Part shown: piece by piece, positions 23,867 through 32,010 of the stretch
Position numbering within the stretch: the first letter of the stretch is position 1
How the letters are laid out: every line of letters begins with the position of its first letter
Assembly: GCF_014646635.1 (NCBI RefSeq)
Contig: NZ_BMNQ01000001.1
Coordinates: 184,113 to 221,111 of the forward strand
DNA: 36,999 nt
Direction of reading: 5' to 3'
DNA from: Lentibacillus kapialis
Lineage (GTDB): Bacteria; Bacillota; Bacilli; Bacillales; Amphibacillaceae
Made by a program: the position numbers and the translations under genes
Notes under the pieces: model-generated
The model's database searches: none
Seen by the model: only the letters and a program-made list of their open reading frames with translations
What the model was told of the DNA's origin: nothing

Positions 23867-25978
23867 ATGATGGATACATTATTGCTTATCAACTGGCTGG
23901 CGTTCATTGCAATTGTTGCCTATGGCATATTCTTATTCGCTAAAGTTGTTGCCACTCGGGTCGCCTATATAAAAATGGGGAAAAAATCCGAGTTTGACCG
24001 GGATTTTAAAGAGCGGTTCCGGCGCATAGGGAAAATTGTTTTTGGACAGTCCAAGCTGTTGAAGGATAAAAAGTCAGGTACGATTCATGTCATGATGTTC
24101 TACGGCTTTTTACTCGTACAATTCGGGGCAATTGACATGTTCGTCAAAGGGCTGGCACCCGGCAATCATCTGCCGTTCGGAATTTTTTATCCAGGTTTTA
24201 CGTTTTTTCAGGAACTTGTGACGCTCATGATTCTGGTTGCGGTTGTATGGGCATTTTATCGCCGTTATATCGAAAAAATTGTCCGTCTGAAGCGCGGCTT
24301 TAAAGCAGGTTTGGTTCTGCTGTTTATCGGGACTTTGATGCTGTCTGTTCTGCTTGGGAATGGCATGGCGATTGTCTGGCATGGTGAGAGTTTAAGCTGG
24401 ACGGAACCTGTCGCCAGTTTAATAGGCGGTGCATTCAGTTGGCTGCCGCAAACGGCTGCTGCGGTTCTGTTCTATGGTTTCTGGTGGCTTCATACCGTAA
24501 CGATTCTGGCATTCCTTGTTTACGTGCCGCAATCTAAGCACGCACACTTGATTGCCGCACCCATTAATGTGTTTTTGAGTAAACGCGTACCGGGAAAATT
24601 GAAAAAAATAGACTTTGATATTGATGAAGAGCAGGATGAAGATGACATTTCGTTCGGTGTCGGGAAAGTGGAAGACTTTGAACAGCATCAGATGATTGAC
24701 TTTTACGCTTGTGTCGAGTGCGGGCGCTGTACAGATGTCTGTCCGGCTTCAGGCACCGGCAAAATGCTTTCACCGATGGATATCATGGTCAAAGTGCGTG
24801 ACCATTTAACCGAGAAAGGGGCAGCTGTTACAGGGAAGTCAGCCTGGGTGCCGGAGTATGCCTTTTCCAATACAAAGGGGAATACATTGGCTAATGCAGG
24901 CGCAAATGAAGCTGCTGCAGGCATGGAAAGTGTCAGTTTGATTGGCGATGTTATCACACAGGAAGAGCTTGAAGGCTGTACAACATGCCGTGCCTGTGAA
25001 GATGCATGTCCGGTTATGAACGAGCATGTCGGAACGATTATTGATATGCGCCGTTATCTGGTTATGACGGAAGGGAAGATGGATCAGGATGCCCAGCGCG
25101 CAGTTATGAACATCGAACGCCAGGGCAACCCTTGGGGACTTTCCAAGAAGGATCGCATCAAATGGCGTGAGCAGGATGAGAATGCCTATATCCCGACTGT
25201 TAAGGAATTGAAAAAAGAAGATGAAGATTTTGACTATCTTTTCTGGGTCAGCTCCATGGGTTCGTTTGACAATCGCAGCCAAAAAATCGCGCTTGCGTTT
25301 GCGAAATTGATGAACCAAGCAGGCATTCGTTTTGCTATCCTTGGAAATAAGGAGCAAAACTCCGGTGATACGGCACGCCGTATCGGGAATGAATTTTTGT
25401 TCCAGGAAATTGCTGAGAAAAATATTAAAGAATTTGAAAAGAATGATGTGAAAAAGATCGTGACCATTGACCCGCACGCCTATAATATTTTCAAAAATGA
25501 ATATCCTGATTTCGGATTTGAAGCAGAGATTTATCACCATACACAAATACTGTATGACCTTGTCATGAACGGAAAATTGCAACCGCAGCGTGAAATCAAT
25601 CAAAAACTCACATATCATGATTCCTGTTATCTGGGAAGATATAATGGGGTTTACGATCCGCCGCGGGAAATCTTGAAATCCATTCCGGGACTTGATTTGG
25701 TCGAGATGGACCGCAGTCGTGAAAATGGTATGTGCTGTGGTGCGGGCGGCGGATTGATGTGGACTGAGGACACAACAGGGAACCGTATTAACGTAGCCCG
25801 CACGGAACAGGCAATGGAAACTGAGTCGACGATGATTTCCAGTGCATGTCCATTCTGCCTGACGATGCTGAGTGATGGTACGAAAGCGAAAGAGGTTGAG
25901 GAAGACATCAGCACCATGGACGTTGCTGAAATTCTCGCATTATCAGTATTGACAGAAGATGATCAGAAGACAGCATAA
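23867..25978 (+). CDS. fadF: FadF/YwjF membrane Fe-S oxidoreductase (ETF:menaquinone type)
   Basis: Membrane protein of 703 aa. About six hydrophobic segments in the first 225 residues resemble a heme-bearing NarI-like anchor. Two 4Fe-4S motifs follow, CVECGRCTDVCP from residue 282 and CTTCRACEDACP from 371, then a CCG domain pair with CYLGRYNG and MCCGAGGG (Cys623-Cys624). This is the DUF224 / EMO architecture thought to pass electrons from electron-transfer flavoprotein to menaquinone during fatty-acid oxidation; B. subtilis FadF (YwjF) is the named homologue. AAGGGGGAG precedes two consecutive ATGs (23867, 23870). The neighbouring acyl-CoA dehydrogenases are the expected electron source; etfAB is not in the window. 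Confidence 0.88.
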   Translation: MMDTLLLINWLAFIAIVAYGIFLFAKVVATRVAYIKMGKKSEFDRDFKERFRRIGKIVFGQSKLLKDKKSGTIHVMMFYGFLLVQFGAIDMFVKGLAPGNHLPFGIFYPGFTFFQELVTLMILVAVVWAFYRRYIEKIVRLKRGFKAGLVLLFIGTLMLSVLLGNGMAIVWHGESLSWTEPVASLIGGAFSWLPQTAAAVLFYGFWWLHTVTILAFLVYVPQSKHAHLIAAPINVFLSKRVPGKLKKIDFDIDEEQDEDDISFGVGKVEDFEQHQMIDFYACVECGRCTDVCPASGTGKMLSPMDIMVKVRDHLTEKGAAVTGKSAWVPEYAFSNTKGNTLANAGANEAAAGMESVSLIGDVITQEELEGCTTCRACEDACPVMNEHVGTIIDMRRYLVMTEGKMDQDAQRAVMNIERQGNPWGLSKKDRIKWREQDENAYIPTVKELKKEDEDFDYLFWVSSMGSFDNRSQKIALAFAKLMNQAGIRFAILGNKEQNSGDTARRIGNEFLFQEIAEKNIKEFEKNDVKKIVTIDPHAYNIFKNEYPDFGFEAEIYHHTQILYDLVMNGKLQPQREINQKLTYHDSCYLGRYNGVYDPPREILKSIPGLDLVEMDRSRENGMCCGAGGGLMWTEDTTGNRINVARTEQAMETESTMISSACPFCLTMLSDGTKAKEVEEDISTMDVAEILALSVLTEDDQKTA

Positions 25979-26130
25979 AAATAAAGGTTTTAGGAAATCC
26001 GAACGACAAAGGGTCAGAATAGCGCGATCTGCATCTGATTTCGCGCAGTACTCTCGGAATTGCGACGCGACTCCGCTACAATTTCACGCGGAACATCACA
26101 ACCTGACCACGATGAAAGCCAGCATAATTA

Positions 26131-26164
26131 AGAGGGGTTGTTTATAATGCCCCTCTCTATTTTG
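26131..26164 (+). terminator. intrinsic terminator downstream of fadF
   Basis: AGAGGGG pairs with CCCCTCT across a 12-nt loop, with the tail CTATTTT. It lies about 150 bp beyond the fadF stop codon and separates fadF from the thiolase gene. Confidence 0.75.
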
Positions 26165-26171
26165 GAACCGA

Positions 26172-26226
26172 ACTGAGCGAGCGTTCGGTCGGTCCGGGGA
26201 TTAATCTTTGCGGGTAAGCGTTATTA
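26172..26226. promoter_or_regulatory. candidate TetR operator and cre-like site upstream of the thiolase
   Basis: ACTGAGCGAG-CG-TTCGGTCGGT (26172-26193) is a 22-bp imperfect palindrome with 7 of 10 arm positions matching, GC-rich in an AT-rich setting and of TetR-operator style. GGTAAGCGTTATTA (26213-26226) matches 12 of 14 positions of TGTAAGCGTTATCA. No clear -35/-10 pair was found. Confidence 0.4.
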
Positions 26227-26266
26227 TATAAAATTATCAATCTAGTTAATGAGAGGATGTTGATGT

Positions 26267-27454
26267 ATGCGAAAGACTGTTATTGTATCCGGTGCACGGA
26301 CGCCATTTGGTAAATTCGGGGGCGCATTGAAACCGTTCACAGCGTCACAACTGGGAGGCGCGGCTATACGTGAGGCACTGAAGCGTGCAGGCCTTGCCGG
26401 CGAAAAAGTTGACGAGGTCATTATCGGAAATGTACTTCAGGGGGGACAGGGGCAGATCCCCTCCCGACAGGCAGCGCGTGAGGCCGGGATCCCATGGGAC
26501 ATCAAAACCGAAACAATTAACAAGGTATGTGCATCAGGGCTTCGCAGTGTAACACTTGCCGATCAGCTGATTCGTCTTGGCGATGAAGATATCATTGTCG
26601 CCGGGGGTATGGAAAGCATGAGCAATGCCCCGTATATTTTGCCTGATGCACGCTGGGGAAATCGTATGGGCGATAAAAAAGTCGTTGACATGATGGTGCA
26701 TGACGGACTGACCTGTTCATTTGCGGGAGTTCATATGGGCACTTATGGCAACAGCACTGCCGAGGAATACGGGTTATCAAGAGAAGCGCAGGATGAGTGG
26801 TCATACCGCAGTCATCAGCGGGCAGTCAAAGCGATAGAAGATGGCAAATTTACTGAAGAAATTGTTTCGCTGGAAGTTCCCCGGCGTAAAGGCGATTCGA
26901 TCGTTGTCGATACTGATGAGGCGCCGCGTAAGGATACGCGTGTTGATGTTCTTTCGAAATTGCGCCCGGCGTTTGATAAAGATGGTACAATCACAGCCGG
27001 GAATGCCCCGGGCGTAAACGACGGTGCCGGTGCGTTTGTTGTCATGTCCGATGAAACGGCAGAAAAGCTTGGTAAAGCACCAATGGCCATTATTCATGGT
27101 CATGCGGAAGTGGCCGTGGAATCCAAGGACTTTCCAAAAACACCGGGTCTCGTCATCAATAAGCTGTTTGAAAAGACCGGTTACACTAAAGAGGATATTG
27201 ATCTGTACGAAATAAACGAAGCGTTTGCGGCTGTTTCTCTGGCCAGCGGAAAAATTGCGGATATTGATCCGGAAAAAATTAACGTAAACGGCGGTGCGGT
27301 TGCGTTGGGTCATCCAATCGGCGCAAGCGGTGCGCGTATCATTTTAACATTGGTCCATGAATTGAAACGGCGCGGCGGTGGACGCGGCATTGCAGCCATC
27401 TGCAGCGGCGGTGGCCAAGGCGACGCCATATTGGTGGAAGTACCAACGCAATAA
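26267..27454 (+). CDS. acetyl-CoA C-acetyltransferase (thiolase II)
   Basis: Biosynthetic-type thiolase interconverting acetoacetyl-CoA plus CoA and two acetyl-CoA. 395 aa, normal length. The full catalytic set is present: Cys88 in [12 protein letters not shown], His349 in [10 protein letters not shown] and Cys379 in CSGGGQGD, and NEAFA lies between them. GAGAGGATG precedes the ATG. The next gene is a 3-hydroxybutyryl-CoA dehydrogenase and then an acyl-CoA dehydrogenase, the order of B. subtilis mmgA-mmgB-mmgC. In a catabolic setting it cleaves acetoacetyl-CoA; the reverse reaction would feed PHB or mevalonate. Confidence 0.95.
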   Translation: MRKTVIVSGARTPFGKFGGALKPFTASQLGGAAIREALKRAGLAGEKVDEVIIGNVLQGGQGQIPSRQAAREAGIPWDIKTETINKVCASGLRSVTLADQLIRLGDEDIIVAGGMESMSNAPYILPDARWGNRMGDKKVVDMMVHDGLTCSFAGVHMGTYGNSTAEEYGLSREAQDEWSYRSHQRAVKAIEDGKFTEEIVSLEVPRRKGDSIVVDTDEAPRKDTRVDVLSKLRPAFDKDGTITAGNAPGVNDGAGAFVVMSDETAEKLGKAPMAIIHGHAEVAVESKDFPKTPGLVINKLFEKTGYTKEDIDLYEINEAFAAVSLASGKIADIDPEKINVNGGAVALGHPIGASGARIILTLVHELKRRGGGRGIAAICSGGGQGDAILVEVPTQ

Positions 27455-27517
27455 AGGGGTTTAGATGTCTCAATCCAAGCGTGTTAGGTGATATGGCAAA
27501 AGTTTAGGGAAAAACGC

Positions 27518-27762
27518 TAAGGAGTCTTGGACATAATTAAGATATTCTATATTAAAGACGAACGGTACTCCGTTTTAGCGAAGGAAATATACGTAGACTT
27601 CTGCGGGAGGAAAGGCCTCGGTGAGACCCCGCAGTGCGTCAGCACGAGAAGGCTCACCGTTCGCCCTAAGGTGCGCGAAGTATATTTCCGTAGCGGGTTA
27701 TATACTCTAACTAGTTCGGATTTTTCCTTATCAAAACTACTTTTGTCCAAGGCTCCTAAGGT
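27518..27762. repeat. large structured intergenic repeat with inverted ends
   Basis: Outer arms CTAAGGAGTCTTGGACA (from 27519) and TGTCCAAGGCTCCTAAG (to about 27762) are inverted repeats with two mismatches. Inside, GGAAATATAC pairs with GTATATTTCC, CTGCGGG with CCCCGCAG, and CGGTGAG with CTCACCG, so the stretch can fold into a long branched structure. It has no credible ORF. From memory, related sequences with GACT-CTGCGGGA and CCCCGCAG cores are common between genes in Bacillaceae. Part of the element recurs at 29941-29979. Confidence 0.8.
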
Positions 27763-27794
27763 TCTTATTTTAATCCAAGGGAGGCAGTGATGCA

Positions 27795-28646
27795 ATGCCA
27801 ATTAAAAAAGTTATGGTGATCGGTGCAGGCCAGATGGGATCAGGTATTGCCCAGGTCTGTGCCCAATCCGGTTATGAGGTACTATTAAACGACGTTAATG
27901 AAGACGCGCTAAAAAAAGGTATGCAACACATCGAAAACCGTTTGACAAGATCAGTTGATAAAGAGCGTATCCGCGAACAGGAAAAAAACGGCGCCCTCGC
28001 AAGACTCAAATCGACGACAGATATGCAGAATGTCAAAGGTTGTGATATGACGATTGAAGCGATAGTTGAAAATATGGATGTGAAAGCAAACGTGTTCCGT
28101 CAACTGGATAAATACGCACCGGAGCATGCGATTCTCGCAACCAACACATCATCCCTTCCGATTACGGAAATCGCTGCAATGACCAATCGAGCGGAGCAGG
28201 TTATCGGTATGCATTTCATGAATCCGGTTCCGGTAATGAAACTTGTGGAAGTCATCCGCGGACTGCAGACAAGTGATGCAACACACGAAGCTGTGGCCGA
28301 TATGGCAAAAAACCTTTCCAAAACAGCCGTTGAAGTGAACGACTATCCGGGATTTGCGGCCAACCGGATTTTAATGCCGATGATAAACGAAGCGATTTTC
28401 GCTCTTCATGAAGGTGTGGCATCGGTCGAGGATATCGACACGGTCATGAAACTGGGGATGAATCACCCGATGGGGCCGCTGACGCTGGCTGATTTTATCG
28501 GGTTGGATACATGCCTTTATATTATGGAAGTGCTGCATGACGGCTTCGGGGACAGCAAATACCGTCCATGTCCGCTTCTGCGGAAATATGTCAACGCAGG
28601 CTGGTACGGCAAAAAGTCAGGCAGAGGCTTTTATCAGTACAACTGA
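27795..28646 (+). CDS. 3-hydroxybutyryl-CoA dehydrogenase
   Basis: Oxidises 3-hydroxybutyryl-CoA to acetoacetyl-CoA with NAD(P). 283 aa. The N-terminal Rossmann loop is VIGAGQMGSGIAQ; FMNPVPVMKLVEVI supplies the conserved segment after the catalytic His (GMHFMNPVP); FAANRILMPMINEAI and the C-terminal GPLTLADFIGLD are family blocks. Homologue of B. subtilis MmgB and clostridial Hbd. GGGAGG lies 10 nt before the ATG. The structured repeat upstream separates it from the thiolase gene by 340 bp, so it may have its own promoter, which I could not identify with confidence. Confidence 0.93.
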   Translation: MPIKKVMVIGAGQMGSGIAQVCAQSGYEVLLNDVNEDALKKGMQHIENRLTRSVDKERIREQEKNGALARLKSTTDMQNVKGCDMTIEAIVENMDVKANVFRQLDKYAPEHAILATNTSSLPITEIAAMTNRAEQVIGMHFMNPVPVMKLVEVIRGLQTSDATHEAVADMAKNLSKTAVEVNDYPGFAANRILMPMINEAIFALHEGVASVEDIDTVMKLGMNHPMGPLTLADFIGLDTCLYIMEVLHDGFGDSKYRPCPLLRKYVNAGWYGKKSGRGFYQYN

Positions 28647-28777
28647 TCGAACTCTTTGTTTATCCCGGCTGTGAACGGCAGCAAGACAGTCATCTCAATC
28701 ACTATAGAAGTGTAACAAAGCCAACCTTAGCACGATGATTCTAACAACCACGATTTACCGAAAGGGGGAGACTTCAT

Positions 28778-29917
28778 ATGGACCTTAAATTAACTGAGGA
28801 ACAGGAAATGATGCGGAAGATGGTCCGGGATTTTGCGATAAGCGAGGTACAGCCGGAAGTGGAGCGTATGGAACAGGAAGACCGCTTCCCTGCAGAACTC
28901 ATCCATAAAATGGGTGAACTCGGGCTTATGGGGATTCCGATTCCAGAAAAATATGGCGGAAGTGATATGGATTATACTTCCTATATCATTGCCATCAATG
29001 AACTGTCCAAAGTCAGTGCGACCCTTGGCGTTATCCTGTCGGTTCATACATCAGTCGGCTCCAATCCGATTTTGAATTTCGGCAATGAAGAGCAGAAAAA
29101 CAAATACCTTCCCAAGCTGGCCTCGGGCGAATATATTGGGGCATTTGCTTTAACGGAGCCCGGTGCAGGATCGGATGCTGCCAGCATGAAGACGAAAGCC
29201 GTGAAAGACGGGGATAACTATATTCTCAAGGGATCGAAAATGTTCATTACCAATGGCGGGCAGGCTGATACATACGTCACATTTGCGCGGACAAGTGAGG
29301 AGTCCGGCTCGAAAAGCTTCAGTGCTTTTATCGTTGAGAAAGATACGCCGGGTCTGGAAATTGGGAAGGCCGAGAAAAAAATGGGGTTGCATGGTTCGAG
29401 TACCGTTCCGCTGAGTTTTGATCATTGTATTGTCCCGAAAGAGCAATTGCTTGGTGAAGAAGGTGACGGGTTTAAAATCGCAATGGCTAATTTAAACGTT
29501 GGGCGCATCGGTATTGCCGCCCAAGCTCTCGGAATCGGCGAAGCAGCTCTTGAACTTGCCTCGACCTATGCTAAGGAACGTGAGCAATTCGGAAAACCAA
29601 TCGCAGAAAATCAGGGAATGGCATTTAAGCTTGCGGATATGGCGACCGAAGTCGAAGCAGCCAAACTATTGGTTTATCATGCTGCAGATTTAGTTGAAAA
29701 AGGAGCTCATTCCAGCAAAGAAGCATCGATGGCCAAAATGTATGCATCCAGAACAGCACGTAAAGCGGCGATAGAGGCAGTACAGATTTATGGCGGCTAC
29801 GGCTATACGGAGGATTATCCGGTGGAACGTCTTTTCCGTGATGCCAAAGTAACAGAAATTTATGAAGGGACAAACGAAATCCAGCATAAAGTGATAGCAA
29901 AAAATCTGTTCGACTGA
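28778..29917 (+). CDS. acyl-CoA dehydrogenase (short/branched chain, MmgC-like)
   Basis: FAD enzyme that makes a trans-2-enoyl-CoA and passes electrons to ETF. 379 aa. Start [19 protein letters not shown]/substrate signature [32 protein letters not shown], and catalytic Glu363 in YEGTNEIQ, the position used by short-chain enzymes. AAAGGGGGAG precedes the ATG. It is closely similar to the next gene, so the two are tandem paralogues that have probably diverged in chain or branch preference. The chain length cannot be read with confidence from the sequence. Confidence 0.93.
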   Translation: MDLKLTEEQEMMRKMVRDFAISEVQPEVERMEQEDRFPAELIHKMGELGLMGIPIPEKYGGSDMDYTSYIIAINELSKVSATLGVILSVHTSVGSNPILNFGNEEQKNKYLPKLASGEYIGAFALTEPGAGSDAASMKTKAVKDGDNYILKGSKMFITNGGQADTYVTFARTSEESGSKSFSAFIVEKDTPGLEIGKAEKKMGLHGSSTVPLSFDHCIVPKEQLLGEEGDGFKIAMANLNVGRIGIAAQALGIGEAALELASTYAKEREQFGKPIAENQGMAFKLADMATEVEAAKLLVYHAADLVEKGAHSSKEASMAKMYASRTARKAAIEAVQIYGGYGYTEDYPVERLFRDAKVTEIYEGTNEIQHKVIAKNLFD

Positions 29918-29940
29918 CTTTCGGAATAGGATGTAAAGAT

Positions 29941-29979
29941 CCGCCCTAAGGTGCACGAAATGTATTTTCCGGAGCGGGT
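29941..29979. repeat. fragment of the large structured repeat
   Basis: CGCCCTAAGGTGCACGAA and ATTTTCCGGAGCGGGT match the right side of the element at 27660-27700 (CGCCCTAAGGTGCGCGAA, ATATTTCCGTAGCGGGT). The left part of the element is absent here. Confidence 0.8.
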
Positions 29980-30031
29980 AAAAGCACTTAAAGTAATTTA
30001 TGTCACTCAATTTGAAGGGAGATCATACCCA

Positions 30032-31171
30032 ATGAATTTTCAACTGACAGAAGAACAGGAAATGCTGCGCAAGATGGTTCGCGATTTTGCTAAAAAAGAT
30101 GTGGAACCAACGGCAGCAGAACGCGATGAAGAAGAACGTTTTGATCGCGCTATTTTTGATAAAATGGCTGAGCTTGGTTTGACGGGGATACCATGGCCGG
30201 AAGAATACGGGGGAATCAATGCTGATTATGTCAGTTATGTTATTGCGATTGAAGAGCTGTCGCGCGTGTGTGCCTCAACTGGTGTTACCCTCTCGGCGCA
30301 CTTGTCACTCGCAAGCTGGCCTATTTATAAGTATGGAAATGAAGAACAGAAAAAAACATTCCTTTACCGTCTGGCAACCGGGGAGGCACTCGGCGCTTAT
30401 GCGTTGTCTGAGCCAGGATCAGGTAGTGATGCAGCCGGAATGAAGACTGTGGCTAAAAAAGATGGCGACGATTACATCCTGAATGGTAATAAAGTCTGGA
30501 TCTCCAACGGCGGTGTGGCTGATATTTACATTGTTTTTGCACTGACAGATCCAGATGCGCGCCATAAGGGAATCAGTGCATTCATTGTAGAAAAAGATAC
30601 AGATGGTTTCACAACTGGGAAAAAAGAGAAGAAACTTGGTATCCGTTCTTCACCTACAACTGAGCTCATTTTTGAAAACTGCCGTGTGCCAAAGGAAAAC
30701 CTGCTTGGGGCGGAAGGTGAAGGTTTTAAAATTGCCATGACAACACTTGATGGCGGGCGCAACGGGATTGCAGCGCAAGCACTCGGAATAGCTCAAGGTG
30801 CACTGGATGCAGCTGTCGATTACGCAAAAGAACGTGAACAGTTCGGCAAACCGATTGCATCAAACCAGGGCATCTCCTTCAAATTAGCAGATATGGCCAC
30901 CGAAATAGAGGCATCCCGTCTATTAACCTATCAGGCAGCATGGCTAGAGTCAGAAGGGAAAGCTTATGGAAAGGCTTCAGCTATGTCCAAACTGTATGCC
31001 GGGGACACAGCAATGCATGTAACGACTGAGGCTGTGCAGGTTTTCGGCGGGTATGGTTATACGAAAGACTATCCGGTCGAGCGTTACATGCGCGATGCCA
31101 AGATTACACAAATCTATGAAGGAACGAACGAAATCCAGCGACTGGTTATTGGACGGATGCTGACCAAATAG
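30032..31171 (+). CDS. acyl-CoA dehydrogenase (AcdA-like)
   Basis: Second acyl-CoA dehydrogenase, 379 aa. Motifs: [52 protein letters not shown] and catalytic Glu363 in YEGTNEIQ. It resembles B. subtilis AcdA, which is encoded directly after fadF there. I start at ATG 30032 (MNFQLTEE), after GAAGGGAGA. The frame stays open for 27 codons upstream, but that stretch is the repeat fragment at 29941-29979 and has no family similarity. The gene probably shares a transcript with the dehydrogenase before it. Confidence 0.93.
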   Translation: MNFQLTEEQEMLRKMVRDFAKKDVEPTAAERDEEERFDRAIFDKMAELGLTGIPWPEEYGGINADYVSYVIAIEELSRVCASTGVTLSAHLSLASWPIYKYGNEEQKKTFLYRLATGEALGAYALSEPGSGSDAAGMKTVAKKDGDDYILNGNKVWISNGGVADIYIVFALTDPDARHKGISAFIVEKDTDGFTTGKKEKKLGIRSSPTTELIFENCRVPKENLLGAEGEGFKIAMTTLDGGRNGIAAQALGIAQGALDAAVDYAKEREQFGKPIASNQGISFKLADMATEIEASRLLTYQAAWLESEGKAYGKASAMSKLYAGDTAMHVTTEAVQVFGGYGYTKDYPVERYMRDAKITQIYEGTNEIQRLVIGRMLTK

Positions 31172-31187
31172 CTCAATGCGCTCGTTT

Positions 31188-31224
31188 GGCTCAAGTTGTC
31201 ACAAAAACGGCTCAAGTTCACAAA
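31188..31224. repeat. short direct repeat before the TetR gene
   Basis: GGCTCAAGTTGTCACAAA (31188-31205) and GGCTCAAGTTCACAAA (31209-31224) are tandem near-identical copies, 21 bp apart, in the region that should hold the promoter of the regulator gene. They could be activator or repressor sites, or a chance duplication. Confidence 0.55.
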
Positions 31225-31345
31225 TTGCAGCGGTAAAAATAGGAATAGTAGGAGCTCATAGTTTCTGAGCTGATCGCGTTATATGAAAGTATATACAGTC
31301 ATGACTATTCACGCAGATGACGAGAAAAGGAAGGGAGGCGGGTGA

Positions 31346-31984
31346 ATGACAAAAAGTCAAATCATTTCTTCCGTTAAAGACAGTGACCTGGTCGAAAAGC
31401 GACGGAATCAGATGATCAAAGGTGCGATTGCTTTGTTTAAAGAAAAAGGGTTCCACCGCACAACAACCAGAGAAATCGCCAAGGAATCGGGTTTTAGCAT
31501 CGGAACGTTATATGAATATATCCGGACGAAGGAAGATGTGCTTTTTCTGGTATGTGATGCGATTTATGATCAGGTCAGGGAGCGCCTAGAGGCAGTGACT
31601 GACTGGCAGAATCCTTCCTTTGCCAATCTGGAAAAAGTCATTGAATCGTATTTTTACCTGATGGACGATATGCAGGAAGAGATCATTATCATGTATCAGG
31701 AAGTCAAATCACTTAAGAAAGAGTCAATCGAATATGTTTTGCAGAAGGAACGGGATATGGTTGCCATGCTAGAAAAGATGATGGTCACATGTCTGCCGGA
31801 ATCAATGGATACACAAGATGCAGTTTTAATCGCTAACAATATTTTTGTCCAAGGCGAAATGTGGGCATTCAGAAGATGGATGCTGCAAAAACAATTCACA
31901 CTGAAAGAGTATGTTGAACGCCAGATTCATTTTATGATGCAATCACTGTCAATTGGTGGAATGCAGACAAAAGAGATGCGTTAA
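31346..31984 (+). CDS. TetR-family transcriptional regulator
   Basis: One-component repressor of 212 aa. The N-terminal HTH is [20 protein letters not shown] followed by [10 protein letters not shown]; the C-terminal helical ligand domain carries [20 protein letters not shown] and a motif-rich end ([20 protein letters not shown]). GGGAGG lies upstream of the ATG. Position directly before icmF (26 bp) and after two acyl-CoA dehydrogenases points to acyl-CoA responsive control of this cluster. It is FadR-like in type, but whether it binds the TGAATGATCATTCA box at 23750 or the GC-rich palindrome at 26172 is not known. Confidence 0.9.
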   Translation: MTKSQIISSVKDSDLVEKRRNQMIKGAIALFKEKGFHRTTTREIAKESGFSIGTLYEYIRTKEDVLFLVCDAIYDQVRERLEAVTDWQNPSFANLEKVIESYFYLMDDMQEEIIIMYQEVKSLKKESIEYVLQKERDMVAMLEKMMVTCLPESMDTQDAVLIANNIFVQGEMWAFRRWMLQKQFTLKEYVERQIHFMMQSLSIGGMQTKEMR

Positions 31985-32010
31985 GCTTGAGTTTAAACAG
32001 GAGGGGTATC

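Noticed and set aside
24839-25618. 259-aa minus-strand ORF
   Set aside because: Wholly antisense to fadF, whose Fe-S motifs and codon pattern show the plus strand is coding.
27527-27801. 84-87 aa ORFs on both strands before the dehydrogenase gene
   Set aside because: They lie in the structured inverted repeat, overlap antisense and have no ribosome site.
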